Shown here: piece by piece, positions 1-7,441 of the stretch
Position numbering within the stretch: the stretch's first letter is position 1
Layout: each line of letters begins with the position of its first letter
Assembly (NCBI GenBank): GCA_005778315.1
Contig: SXOW01000364.1
Span: 1 to 15,060 of the forward strand
Direction of reading: 5' to 3'
Source of the DNA: Acidobacteriota bacterium
Lineage (GTDB): Bacteria > Acidobacteriota > Vicinamibacteria > Vicinamibacterales > UBA8438
Length of the DNA stretch: 15,060 nt
Translations under genes and position numbers: made by a program
Notes under the pieces: generated by a model
Seen by the model: only the letters and a program-made list of their open reading frames with translations
What the model was told of the DNA's origin: nothing
Databases searched by the model: none

Positions 1-1
1 A

Positions 2-262
2 TTGGGGGTCTACAACGCCGCACGGCTCCATGACGCTGGCCGGCCGTTCTTGACCGAAGGCGCCATGGCCAAGCTGTTCTCCTCACAGGTCGCCGAGCGC
101 GCCACGTCGCTCGCGGTCCAATTGTTCGGCGGGATGGGCTACACGAAGGACTATCCGGTCGAGAAGCTCTTCCGAGACGCCAAGATCGGGCAGATCTACG
201 AGGGCACCTCCAACATGCAGCTGCAAACCATCGCCAAGCAGATCATGCCCCGGAGGGGGTAG
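2..262 (+). CDS. Acyl-CoA dehydrogenase, C-terminal fragment (5' end outside window)
   Basis: This is the last 86 codons of an acyl-CoA dehydrogenase, ending at TAG 260-262; the start lies before the window. These FAD enzymes catalyse alpha,beta-dehydrogenation of acyl-CoA thioesters in fatty-acid or branched-chain amino-acid breakdown and pass electrons to electron-transfer flavoprotein. The visible part is the C-terminal helical domain. It carries the signatures [22 protein letters not shown] and, at fragment residues 65-71, IYEGTSN. In short- and medium-chain enzymes the Glu of this second motif (fragment residue 67) is the catalytic base, and it is intact. The end [10 protein letters not shown] is typical of the short-chain/butyryl-CoA type, but chain-length specificity cannot be read from this piece. 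The gene ends inside the 3' end of the oppositely oriented DUF4126 gene (20-nt overlap). The family call is very secure; the substrate is unknown. Confidence 0.95.
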   Translation: MGVYNAARLHDAGRPFLTEGAMAKLFSSQVAERATSLAVQLFGGMGYTKDYPVEKLFRDAKIGQIYEGTSNMQLQTIAKQIMPRRG

Positions 263-854
263 CCGCCGTCCGATTGCCCGACAACCATCGCCACGCGGTG
301 CGTGAGATCACGCCCAGGAAACACGCGATCAGCAAAATCAGGACGGTGGCGACGCCGAACGCCGCCACGGGATAGTTGATAGCCAAGGTCCCGAGTCCGA
401 CCACGAACAGGTCCTCAGAGAGACTGAGGACCCAGTTGGACAGCGGCTCCGGGCTGGTATTGACCGCGGCGCGCGTGCTGGCCTTGGTCAGGTGGGCGCC
501 CGCGGCGACTGACCCACCCAGCGCAGCCATGGCCAGATCAGCCATGGGGACCCCAGCCCCCAGCTCGCCGAGTGATGCGACGGCGATAAAGGCGCCGCCG
601 ACGGGCCGGATCGCGGTGTGAATCGCATCCCACACCGAGTCGACCCACGGAATCTTGTCCGCGAAGAACTCCACCACATACAGCGTGGCGGCCACCCCGA
701 TGACGAGGTTGCTGTCGAAAGCCGCGAATCGCTCAGGGATGGCCACCCACCCGAAGCGAGACGCCAGGCCGAGGATGGCCACGGTGGCGTAGAGGTTCAC
801 TCCCGCCGCCAACGAGAACCCAAGCGCGTGACCGAGTGTGGCGATCAGTGTCAT
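243..854 (-). CDS. DUF4126 family integral membrane protein
   Basis: A 203-residue hydrophobic protein of the DUF4126 family, whose function is unknown. Family signatures are [17 protein letters not shown] (14-30), [22 protein letters not shown] (59-80), the following IRPVGGA, and [21 protein letters not shown] (117-137). Hydrophobic segments suitable for membrane helices lie at about 6-30, 48-65, 84-100, 104-121 and 163-184; the C-tail is basic and polar. ATG 852-854 was chosen because GAGG (complement of 862-865) sits 7 nt upstream and the conserved family N-terminus follows directly. It lies 55 nt downstream of the ankyrin gene on the same strand, so it may be the last gene of that operon or have its own signal. 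Its 3' end overlaps the acyl-CoA dehydrogenase gene tail-to-tail. Family call secure; biological role not known. Confidence 0.9.
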   Translation of the reverse strand: MTLIATLGHALGFSLAAGVNLYATVAILGLASRFGWVAIPERFAAFDSNLVIGVAATLYVVEFFADKIPWVDSVWDAIHTAIRPVGGAFIAVASLGELGAGVPMADLAMAALGGSVAAGAHLTKASTRAAVNTSPEPLSNWVLSLSEDLFVVGLGTLAINYPVAAFGVATVLILLIACFLGVISRTAWRWLSGNRTAATPSGA

Positions 855-900
855 GGAACGGCCTCACACATGACATACGAGGCTGTGCCACGCTGGTTCC
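855..900 (-). promoter_or_regulatory. Nested inverted repeat enclosing the DUF4126 ribosome-binding site
   Basis: In the 55-nt gap before DUF4126, GGAAC (855-859) pairs with GTTCC (896-900), and inside it GCCTC (861-865) pairs with GAGGC (879-883) around a 13-nt loop. Read as minus-strand mRNA, the GAGG Shine-Dalgarno of DUF4126 lies in the inner stem and the outer stem abuts the ATG. The pairs are directly visible. Control of translation is an inference; the stems are only 5 bp each and could be chance. Confidence 0.3.
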
Positions 901-909
901 ATCTCGACG

Positions 910-2289
910 CTACCCGCCGCCGCTTGCGACGGCACCGTGAGACTCCAGATAGGCGGCCACGGTCTTCAGTCGTGCGGAGCGCGCGCCATCGAGGGCGGTG
1001 CGGCCGTCGCCATCCGTGGCGTTCAGATCGACGCCGAGCTCGACCAGCAGCTGGACCGCCTCGAGCGCCCGCATCTCGGCCTCGTCCCGAGGTGGCGGAA
1101 ACCAGGCGCGCAGGCGGCCGCCCCCCATCCCGGTGACGGCCATCAACGCCGTCGTTTCCTCCAGCCGAGGCTGAAAGTAATCGGGTTCCTTGTAGTCGGC
1201 GTGATGGACGAAGGTCGCATCTGCCCCATGTTCGAGCAGGAGCCGCATCATGGACGGGGCGGCGAAACGCGCCGCCAACCAGAACGGCGTTGCCCCGACG
1301 AGCGGGGGTGCAAAGTGAAAATCGCTCGACGAGCGTCGGGTCGGGGTCCAGGTGCGAAGCCTGGCATTCGGGTCGGCGCCGTGGTCGAGCAGCGCCGCCA
1401 CCAAACGCTCATCCTGTCGCATGACGGCAGGGTGAATCGCGGCAAAACCTGCTTCGGCCGCGTTCGCATCGGCGCCAGCCTGCAGCAACAGCTCACCCAC
1501 CTCGGCGAAACCGGCGTGGGTCGCCACCGTCGTAGCGCTGACGCCCCAGGCGTCCGTGTCGTCCACGTCAGCTCCGGCCGCAATCAGCACGCGCACCGCA
1601 TCCACGGCGCCACCGCGAGCCGCAAACATCAGGGCGGTGTTGCCACCGTGTGGAATCTCGCGCTTATACTCCGGCTGGCTGTGTGGCGGCACCGCCATGA
1701 CCTGGCTCCACACGTCCGACCTCGCGTGGATGTCAGCGCCACCCGCCAGCAGGGCGGTCACCACGTCAGCGTGCTGCTGCGCCGCGGCCCACATCAGCGC
1801 CGTCTGCCCCCGGGCCGCGCGTGCGTCCGTCCGGGCCCCGTGCGCGAGCAGAAGTTCCACGACGCGGGTCGCGCCGGCGCGTGAGGCGACCATCAATGGC
1901 GTCTCGCCGCTCCACAGGGCCAGGTTGGCATCGGCACCAGCCTCGAGCAGCAGGCGCGCCATGGCCACGCTCCCGTTCTCGCTCGCCGACCAGAGCGGTG
2001 TCGTGCCAAGGTCGTTGGCCGCGTTGACATCGGCGCCGGCCTCCAGCAGCAGACGGGCTGCGTCCGCGGCATCGCCGTAGCTGGCCCAGTGCAGCGCCGT
2101 CGTTCCGTCGCCCTCCGTCGCGTCAACGGCCGTCCCCTGCGCGAGCAAGGCGCGGACGACGGCGGCGTCACCGGCCTTGGCGGCCGCGACGAGCGGCGGC
2201 GCTTCGGCGGCGTGAGCCACCGTCGCGCTGAACCAGACAGCTAGCAGCGACAGGCACAGACGGTTGATGTGCATACGCATGGTGGACAC
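910..2289 (-). CDS. Exported ankyrin-repeat protein (partner of DUF1552/DUF1592)
   Basis: About 459 residues: a Sec-type signal peptide (hydrophobic LCLSLLAVWFSATV, likely cleavage after AHA at 25-27), then ankyrin repeats to the end, so it should act in the periplasm or at the envelope. Clear 33-residue repeats begin near 31, 62, 95, 128 and 161 (for example GTTALHWASYGDAADAARLL). After an insertion at 194-215 they continue near 216, 249, 281, 332 and 378, with a final repeat near 409-450. Inserts at 310-330 and 360-377 interrupt the later repeats. The role is presumably protein binding; the partner is unknown. It starts 2 nt after the DUF1552 stop if GTG 2287-2289 is used. ATG codons at residues 4 (2278-2280) and 6 (2272-2274) are equally plausible starts because no strong Shine-Dalgarno decides. 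Tight spacing implies translational coupling and a shared task with DUF1552 and DUF1592. Repeats 2 and 3 are also similar as DNA with a 99-bp period (near 1931 and 2030). Confidence 0.93.
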   Translation of the reverse strand: MSTMRMHINRLCLSLLAVWFSATVAHAAEAPPLVAAAKAGDAAVVRALLAQGTAVDATEGDGTTALHWASYGDAADAARLLLEAGADVNAANDLGTTPLWSASENGSVAMARLLLEAGADANLALWSGETPLMVASRAGATRVVELLLAHGARTDARAARGQTALMWAAAQQHADVVTALLAGGADIHARSDVWSQVMAVPPHSQPEYKREIPHGGNTALMFAARGGAVDAVRVLIAAGADVDDTDAWGVSATTVATHAGFAEVGELLLQAGADANAAEAGFAAIHPAVMRQDERLVAALLDHGADPNARLRTWTPTRRSSSDFHFAPPLVGATPFWLAARFAAPSMMRLLLEHGADATFVHHADYKEPDYFQPRLEETTALMAVTGMGGGRLRAWFPPPRDEAEMRALEAVQLLVELGVDLNATDGDGRTALDGARSARLKTVAAYLESHGAVASGGG

Positions 2290-2291
2290 AG

Positions 2292-3632
2292 TTAGAGCAA
2301 CCCGGGCAACGTCTCGATCGGCAAGGCCCCGGTGCTGCCACCGATCCGCTCGACCGGCACGTCCATCTTGTCCATCAGCGTGACGAGCAGATTCGCCATC
2401 GAGGGCTCGTCGGTGAAGGAGAGGTGTCGCCCACTCGGCAACCGTCCGGCCCCGCCCCCGACCAGCATGAGGGGCAGATTCACGCCGGAGTGACGCGTGC
2501 TGTTGGAGATCCCGGACCCGTACAGGATGGTCATGTGATCCAGCAACGATCCGTCCCCGTCCGGCGTCGCTCGCAATCGCCTGAGATATCGGGAGAACAG
2601 GTCCGTGTGGTACTGGTTGATCTTCGACATGTGCGCGATCAACTCGGGCACGTCGTTGTGATGCGAGAGCGGGTGGTGCGCTTCCGGCACGCCGATCTGG
2701 GGATACGGCCGGGCGCTCTGCTCCTTGCCGATCATGAACGAGATCACCCGCGTCAGGTCGGACTGCATCGCGAGCAACTGCAGGTCCAGCATCAACTCGA
2801 GATGGTCCTCGAAGGCCGACGGGGCCCCCTGGGGTTGCTCGACGGTGGGGAGTTCGAGGCTACTCTGCTCCTCGGCCCGCTGAATGCGTCGCTCCACATC
2901 GCGGACCGCCTCGGTGTATTCCTCGACCTTGGCCTGATCGCCGGGACCCAGTTCACGACGCAGGGCGGACAGTTTGTCGCTCACTGAGTCGAGCAGGCTC
3001 TTGTGCTGCCGCAACCGGCTCACACGCGCGGCCCGGTCTGTGGTGCCGCTGTCGCCGAACAAGGTCTCGAACACGGCTCGCGGATTCCACTCGGTCGGCA
3101 AGGGCTGCGTGGCGCTGCGCCACGACAGCGTGTGGGTATAGACGCAACTCAGGTTCCCGGTGCACGCCCCCGCGTTGTTCGGTGGATCGAGCGAGAGTTC
3201 CAGCGACGGCACCTGGGTCTCCTCGGCGAAATGTCGCGCGAGCAGTTGGTCCATCGATACATCGGCCAGGATCTCGATCTCGTTGCGGCCCCCGCGCGTG
3301 GTGCCGGTCAGGAACGACCCGGACGCGCCGGCATGGATGTAGTTCCAACTGGCATTCAGCCCCGACAGCACGATCATCTGGTCCTTGAAATCGGCCAGTG
3401 GAGCCAGGATCGGCGACAGTTCGAAGTTGGTACCCTCTCCCTTCGGGGTCCAGTGCTCCATCGCCATCCCGTTCGGCACGTAGAACGTCTGGAACCGATG
3501 CGGAGCCGTGGTCGCGGCGCGGGCACGGGTCGTGAACGCGGGATGCATCGCATCGAGGAACGGCAGGGCGACCGTAGCGCCCAGTCCTCGAAGCACCGTT
3601 CGGCGGGGCAAGGTTTTGGTCAGGAAGGTCAT
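2292..3632 (-). CDS. DUF1552 family protein, Tat-exported
   Basis: A 446-residue DUF1552 protein. I place the start at ATG 3630-3632, although the frame is open further upstream. It lies 11 nt after the stop of the DUF1592 gene, and it puts a twin-arginine signal right at the N-terminus: PRRTVLRGLGATVALPFLDAM (9-29), with cleavage probably near ARA at 37-39. Export through Tat implies folding, perhaps with a cofactor, before transport. Family landmarks are YVPNGMAMEHWTPKGEG (51-67), HAGASGSFLTG (100-110), LSWRSATQPLPTEWNPR (169-185), a charged helical stretch at 205-260, FMIGKEQSARPYPQIGVPEAHHPLSHH (299-325), and TILYGSGISNSTRHSGVNLP (368-387) followed by GGGAGRL. The last block resembles the C-terminal part of DUF1501 proteins (alkaline-phosphatase-like fold), but that relation is my inference. 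No enzymatic activity is established that I can name. The gene lies between DUF1592 and ankyrin partners, the usual arrangement for this family in Acidobacteriota. Confidence 0.93.
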   Translation of the reverse strand: MTFLTKTLPRRTVLRGLGATVALPFLDAMHPAFTTRARAATTAPHRFQTFYVPNGMAMEHWTPKGEGTNFELSPILAPLADFKDQMIVLSGLNASWNYIHAGASGSFLTGTTRGGRNEIEILADVSMDQLLARHFAEETQVPSLELSLDPPNNAGACTGNLSCVYTHTLSWRSATQPLPTEWNPRAVFETLFGDSGTTDRAARVSRLRQHKSLLDSVSDKLSALRRELGPGDQAKVEEYTEAVRDVERRIQRAEEQSSLELPTVEQPQGAPSAFEDHLELMLDLQLLAMQSDLTRVISFMIGKEQSARPYPQIGVPEAHHPLSHHNDVPELIAHMSKINQYHTDLFSRYLRRLRATPDGDGSLLDHMTILYGSGISNSTRHSGVNLPLMLVGGGAGRLPSGRHLSFTDEPSMANLLVTLMDKMDVPVERIGGSTGALPIETLPGLL

Positions 3633-3643
3633 CGGGGTTCTTT

Positions 3644-6178
3644 CTAGTTCGTCGCGGCCGAGGCCGCGCGGGTGAGAAACGTCGGGCTCTTCACAATACC
3701 TAGAATCAGCGACGACCACCGATAGTCGCCGCCTGCCGCCTCCCGCACCACGCGGCGAACGGTGGGACGGTCGTAGTACTCGAGAGGTCGACCGAGGGCA
3801 TACGCCAACAGCTTTTCGGTCACGGTGCGAGGAAACTGCTCCGGGTTGTCCAGCAGCAGCGCGCGGAGGCCCACCAACCCTTCTACCTGCTCCCCGCTCG
3901 CGGTGGTTCCTGCGGCATCGACCGGCTCACCGGCTTCGTCGATATCGCGCCAGCCGCCGATCACGTCGAAGTTCTCGAGCGCGAATCCCAGCGGGTCGAT
4001 GACCGAGTGGCAACTGGCGCATGTCGGGCTACGCCGATGCTGGGCCAGGCGCTCGCGGATGGTTGGGGGCACGACGCCCGATTCCTGTTCAAGTGTCGTG
4101 TCGACGCCAGGCGGTGGCGGCGGCACCGGCATTCCGAAGATGTTGTCCAGCAACCACTTGCCACGCAGCACGGGAGACGTCCGATCAGGATACGAGGTCG
4201 TGGCCAGCAACGCCCCCTCGCCAAGCAGCCCACCGCGCTCGGCGGGGTTGGTCAGCAGCACGCGCCGAAAGCGGCTGCCATAGATTCCGGGGATTCCGTA
4301 GTGCTGAGCCAGCCGCTCGTTCACGAAGGTGTAGTCCGCGTTCAGCAAGGTGGCAACGCTGCGGTCCTCCAGCAACGTGCTGGCCACGAAAAGCTCCGTT
4401 TCACGTCTGAAGGCGTGGAGAAGCGTCTCGTCGTAATGCGGGTAGCGACCCGGGTCGACCACGACCTCGCCCACGCGCCTGAGATTCAACCACTGGGCGG
4501 CGAAATCATCCACGAGCGCCTCGGTGGCGCGCGGGTCCGCGAGCAACCGCCGCGCCTGTGCCTCGAGCACGGCCGGTTCGGTCAACCGACCCGCCTCGGC
4601 CAGCAAGAGGAGCTCGTCGTCCGGCACACTGCTCCACAAAAAAAAGGACAGGCGAGACGCCACCTCGAGGTCCGTCAGGGTGTAGACCCCGTCGGTGCCG
4701 CCCCCAGCCGGGTCACGGTCCCGCTCGATGCGGAGCAAGAAATCCGGGTCAACCAGCAGTCGCTCCAGTGCGAACTGGACGCCGGCGTCGAAACTGCCAC
4801 CGTCGCGACGACCGGCCTCGAAGAACTCGATGAGCGTGGCGATATCGGCATCCGTCACCGGGCGCCGATAGGCGCGCCGCGCCAGCCGCGACACGATCTC
4901 CGTGGCACACGCCCGCTCCGCTGCCTCATCGATATCGACGGTCGCCGTCGGTGTGGGCGACTGACAACTGAAGATCGTCTGGCGACTCGGGGTTTGACGA
5001 GGCGAATCTGCGTTGCCGTACGGTCCACCAATATCGACCGCACCGACCGCGGCGTAGTCCATGTAAATCTGATCGTTCGTCAGCACCCGCCCCCGCTGCA
5101 GCGGTTGCGGCAGACCCTCAGGCTCCCACAGCTCACGGACGAACGAGATGCCGACGGTGTGTGGGCCAGCCGTGACGGGGACACGCACCGCCAAGCCGTC
5201 ATCCCCGGTGAGCTGCATGAACGTTTCCCAGTCGGGGTCTCCGGCGAACCCGGGCTCCCCGTCGCCCGCGTAGCTGGCGGCGGCCGGCTTGCCGGTCGCG
5301 TTGCCGCCGACGGTGAAGCGCTGCAGCAGGCGCCCGTCGAGGCGAACCTCAAGCTGCTGCGCCCAGCCCATCCCCATCAAGTAGCCTTGATACTGGCGGC
5401 GGAGTCGCACTTTGAACAGATACTCCCCATCGACGGGGAACTGATAGGGAATCGCCATCCCGCCGCGAGACCCCAGCGGCAGGTCTTCGCTCTGGCGCGC
5501 GTCCTGGACCACATGTAGCGGAATCTCGAAGGTGTCGAACCCCGGACTCGGTGGTGCCAGCCCGACCGCGAGTCGCGTTACCTGACGCGCGACCGACAGA
5601 TAGCGCTCCAGTTGGGAGCGCGACACGGAGAGCACGTCGGCAAAGTTGTCAAAGCTGCCATCGGCGGTTTCGTCGCCCGGCAGCAGCTCCGTCACGTCGA
5701 TGTCCAGCGCGAACAGGTCCCGAACCGCGTGCCCATACTCGGTACGGTTGATCCGGTGGACGGCACTGCCGCGACCGGGATTGGGATCTGCCGCCCAGGC
5801 CTGGTCGAGTGCTTCCTCAAGTGCGGTGGCCAACATGTCATAGGTGGCCGCGTCCGGCCGCGGCCGGGGTGGGGGGGGCATGGAACCGGCCCGGAGCTTG
5901 GCCACGACCCGCTCCCACAACGCTGGGTCAGCGGCAGGATGGCTGGCGTCCACGGTATCGAGCGCAAGATCCGCCGTGCGGAGCCGCTCGTTGTGGCAGG
6001 CGATACAGTATTGGTCGAGTGCTTCTCGCAGCGCTGGCGTGTCCGGCGGGGTTTGCGCGGGCGGTGCTGTCGAGGCCTCAACCCCGACCAGGGCGGCCCA
6101 GGCGGCGCCGCCGCACAGGAGCGCCACGGCCGTAGCACGGCGCCGCCACGTCTCCGCACGCCGGTAGTGCCCGCGCAT
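3644..6178 (-). CDS. Exported PSCyt/DUF1592-family multi-domain c-type haem protein
   Basis: An 844-residue exported protein with the planctomycete/acidobacterial PSCyt-PSD layout. An arginine-rich n-region and hydrophobic stretch (17-33) form a signal peptide, with cleavage likely near VEA (33-35). A c-type haem motif, CIACH (58-62), lies in the PSCyt1-like domain. DUF1587 follows at about 141-205 (HRINRTEYGHAVRDLF). Residues 210-385 are beta-rich and look like a carbohydrate-binding or PA14-like sandwich. Then come DUF1595 (about 420-487), DUF1592 (about 498-625, with LSFFLWSSVPDDELL), DUF1588 (about 641-742, with a second CxxCH, CASCH, at 720-724) and DUF1585 (about 755-830). Both haem sites are intact, so it may move electrons in the periplasm; the reaction is unknown. 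ATG 6176-6178 gives the complete signal peptide, with GAGGGG about 10 nt upstream. It is the first gene of the operon with DUF1552 (11-nt gap) and the ankyrin gene. The coding strand contains a T8 run (4638-4645) and a C8 run (5871-5878). Confidence 0.94.
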   Translation of the reverse strand: MRGHYRRAETWRRRATAVALLCGGAAWAALVGVEASTAPPAQTPPDTPALREALDQYCIACHNERLRTADLALDTVDASHPAADPALWERVVAKLRAGSMPPPPRPRPDAATYDMLATALEEALDQAWAADPNPGRGSAVHRINRTEYGHAVRDLFALDIDVTELLPGDETADGSFDNFADVLSVSRSQLERYLSVARQVTRLAVGLAPPSPGFDTFEIPLHVVQDARQSEDLPLGSRGGMAIPYQFPVDGEYLFKVRLRRQYQGYLMGMGWAQQLEVRLDGRLLQRFTVGGNATGKPAAASYAGDGEPGFAGDPDWETFMQLTGDDGLAVRVPVTAGPHTVGISFVRELWEPEGLPQPLQRGRVLTNDQIYMDYAAVGAVDIGGPYGNADSPRQTPSRQTIFSCQSPTPTATVDIDEAAERACATEIVSRLARRAYRRPVTDADIATLIEFFEAGRRDGGSFDAGVQFALERLLVDPDFLLRIERDRDPAGGGTDGVYTLTDLEVASRLSFFLWSSVPDDELLLLAEAGRLTEPAVLEAQARRLLADPRATEALVDDFAAQWLNLRRVGEVVVDPGRYPHYDETLLHAFRRETELFVASTLLEDRSVATLLNADYTFVNERLAQHYGIPGIYGSRFRRVLLTNPAERGGLLGEGALLATTSYPDRTSPVLRGKWLLDNIFGMPVPPPPPGVDTTLEQESGVVPPTIRERLAQHRRSPTCASCHSVIDPLGFALENFDVIGGWRDIDEAGEPVDAAGTTASGEQVEGLVGLRALLLDNPEQFPRTVTEKLLAYALGRPLEYYDRPTVRRVVREAAGGDYRWSSLILGIVKSPTFLTRAASAATN

Positions 6179-6490
6179 GCCCCGCTCGCCCCTCTTCCGT
6201 TTCTCAGTGACTCACCCGAACCGGATGAGTCGCTGGCCGAACCAAACTGTCCCAAGAACCCAGGACAATTGTGCCCGATCGGCGACTCGCCGGTAAAGGT
6301 CGAACTGCCGACCGCCGCCGGACGGAAGAACTGTGTGATCATGCAGTCGTGGCTCGCCGTTGGTTCTACTCTCGACGGTCGCACCCATCGAGACACCGCC
6401 GTGGATTCAGATCGTCGGCGGCGACGGGCCCTGGCACGATGACTGGCACACGGCCTGTCGGGGCACCCACTGGCGAGAGGCGAAGCAACG
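6179..6490. promoter_or_regulatory. Divergent intergenic region between the DUF1592 operon and mscS
   Basis: 312 bp without a convincing gene, lying between two outward-facing transcription units, so it should hold both promoters. I could not assign a good -35/-10 pair in either direction. Visible elements are a long dyad at 6205-6235, an 8-bp palindrome ACAATTGT at 6265-6272, and two direct copies of CTGGCAC (6431-6437, 6443-6449; 12-bp period) upstream of mscS. AGAGG around 6476-6480, about 10 nt before ATG 6491, is the likely mscS ribosome-binding site. Confidence 0.6.
6205..6235. promoter_or_regulatory. 31-nt imperfect dyad (candidate operator or 5'-leader hairpin)
   Basis: Left arm CAGTGACTCA (6205-6214) and right arm TGAGTCGCTG (6226-6235) match at 9 of 10 positions as inverted repeats. 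After one C/A mismatch, CCG and CGG (6216-6218, 6222-6224) extend the pairing to a 3-nt AAC centre. The dyad lies 26-56 nt before the DUF1592 start codon. It could be a repressor or activator site, or a stem in the operon's leader. The symmetry is seen directly; the function is inferred. It has no U-tract, so it is not an obvious intrinsic terminator. Confidence 0.45.
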
Positions 6491-7417
6491 ATGAACGGCG
6501 TGATCGAACGACTCGATGTGATTCAGCTGGTGACCCAGGCCATCGGGTATCTGCCGAAGCTGTTCGCGGCGCTCATGGTCCTGGTGCTCTCTTGGCTGCT
6601 CTACCGGATGACCCGGCTCCCGCTCTCCGCTCTGTTGGAGCGGGCCGGATTGCACCAGGCGCTCGTCACCCTCCTTGTTCGGAACCTCTACCGCATCACG
6701 GTCCTGATCTTCGCGGTGGTGATGGCGGCGGATCAGATCGGCGTCAACGTGGCGGCGGCGCTGGCGGGCCTCGGCATCGTTGGCATTGCCGTCGGGTTCG
6801 CGGCCCAGGACTCCATAGCCAACGTCATCGCCGGCATCATGATCTTCATGGACAAGCCGTTCGAGGTAGGCGACTGGATTTCGGTCGTGGACCAGTCTGG
6901 CGAAGTGAGCGACATCACCATGCGCTCGACCCGAATTCGCACGAAGCGCAACACCTACGTCGTCATCCCGAACAAGGCCATCATTGATGCGGTCCTGGTC
7001 AATCACTCTCAGAAGGGCATTACACGCGTCGATGTCCCGGTCGGGATCGCCTACAAGGAGTCGATTCCCAAGGCGCGGGAAGTGATGCAGGCATCGGTCC
7101 GCGGCCTCGATCGGGTGATGACCGAACCGGCGCCCGACGTCGTGGTGACGGCGCTTGGCGACTCGAGCGTCAACCTCAGTCTGCGGGTGTGGATCGAGCG
7201 AGCCACGGATGAGGAGCCGGTCTACTCCGCAGTCATGGAAGCAGCCAAGCTCGCCCTCGATGAGGCCGGTATCCAAATGCCGTACCCGCACCTGCAGCTC
7301 TTCCTCGAAAATGTCGAAGACCGGGTGTGGCAGAAATTGGCGCGACAGACACCAGGCGGATCAGTCCGGAAACTGCGGGCCACAGCAGGCGACGGCGCGG
7401 TCCCATCTAACTTTTGA
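6491..7417 (+). CDS. mscS: MscS-family small-conductance mechanosensitive channel
   Basis: A 308-residue inner-membrane channel of the MscS family, which opens under membrane tension to release solutes during hypo-osmotic shock. Hydrophobic helices lie at about 21-39 and 66-83. The pore-lining TM3 runs from about 86 to 119 and contains the family's Gly/Ala-rich sequence AALAGLGIVGIAVGFAAQDS, followed by IMIFMDKPFEVGDWI. The beta domain follows (GEVSDITMRSTRIRT, about 137-151, then VVIPNKAIID, about 157-166), and the C-terminal alpha/beta vestibule domain ends near YPHLQLF. The length matches the compact E. coli MscS type (286 aa), with an extra basic C-tail of about 25 residues. ATG 6491 has AGAGG about 10 nt upstream. 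The TPR gene begins 38 nt downstream on the same strand, suggesting co-transcription. The family assignment is secure; conductance and gating are not deducible. Confidence 0.95.
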   Translation: MNGVIERLDVIQLVTQAIGYLPKLFAALMVLVLSWLLYRMTRLPLSALLERAGLHQALVTLLVRNLYRITVLIFAVVMAADQIGVNVAAALAGLGIVGIAVGFAAQDSIANVIAGIMIFMDKPFEVGDWISVVDQSGEVSDITMRSTRIRTKRNTYVVIPNKAIIDAVLVNHSQKGITRVDVPVGIAYKESIPKAREVMQASVRGLDRVMTEPAPDVVVTALGDSSVNLSLRVWIERATDEEPVYSAVMEAAKLALDEAGIQMPYPHLQLFLENVEDRVWQKLARQTPGGSVRKLRATAGDGAVPSNF

Positions 7418-7441
7418 GGCTCACGGCTCGTCTACATCTAC

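Noticed and set aside
252..259. GGAGGGGG as a possible ribosome-binding site
   Set aside because: No plus-strand gene follows it. It encodes the last residues of the acyl-CoA dehydrogenase.
1900..2070. 99-bp periodic DNA similarity as a possible tandem repeat element
   Set aside because: It is explained by consecutive 33-residue ankyrin repeats with the same codons, not by an independent DNA repeat.
3633..3719. Upstream extension of DUF1552 by 29 codons
   Set aside because: The extension overlaps the end of the DUF1592 gene and would bury the twin-arginine signal behind a polar leader. ATG 3630-3632 is much better.
4007..5518. Long open frame (503 codons) on the plus strand opposite the DUF1592 gene
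   Set aside because: It lies entirely antisense to conserved domains with intact motifs. The translated product shows no family signature, and the open frame follows from the codon bias of the real gene.
6265..6272. ACAATTGT palindrome in the divergent region
   Set aside because: Only 8 bp and not extended by flanking pairs. Recorded in the intergenic entry but too weak to call as a site of its own.
5612..6442. Plus-strand open frame running from inside DUF1592 through the intergenic region
   Set aside because: Composition is like other antisense shadows, there is no ribosome-binding site, and it ends just before mscS without any domain. I do not consider it a gene.
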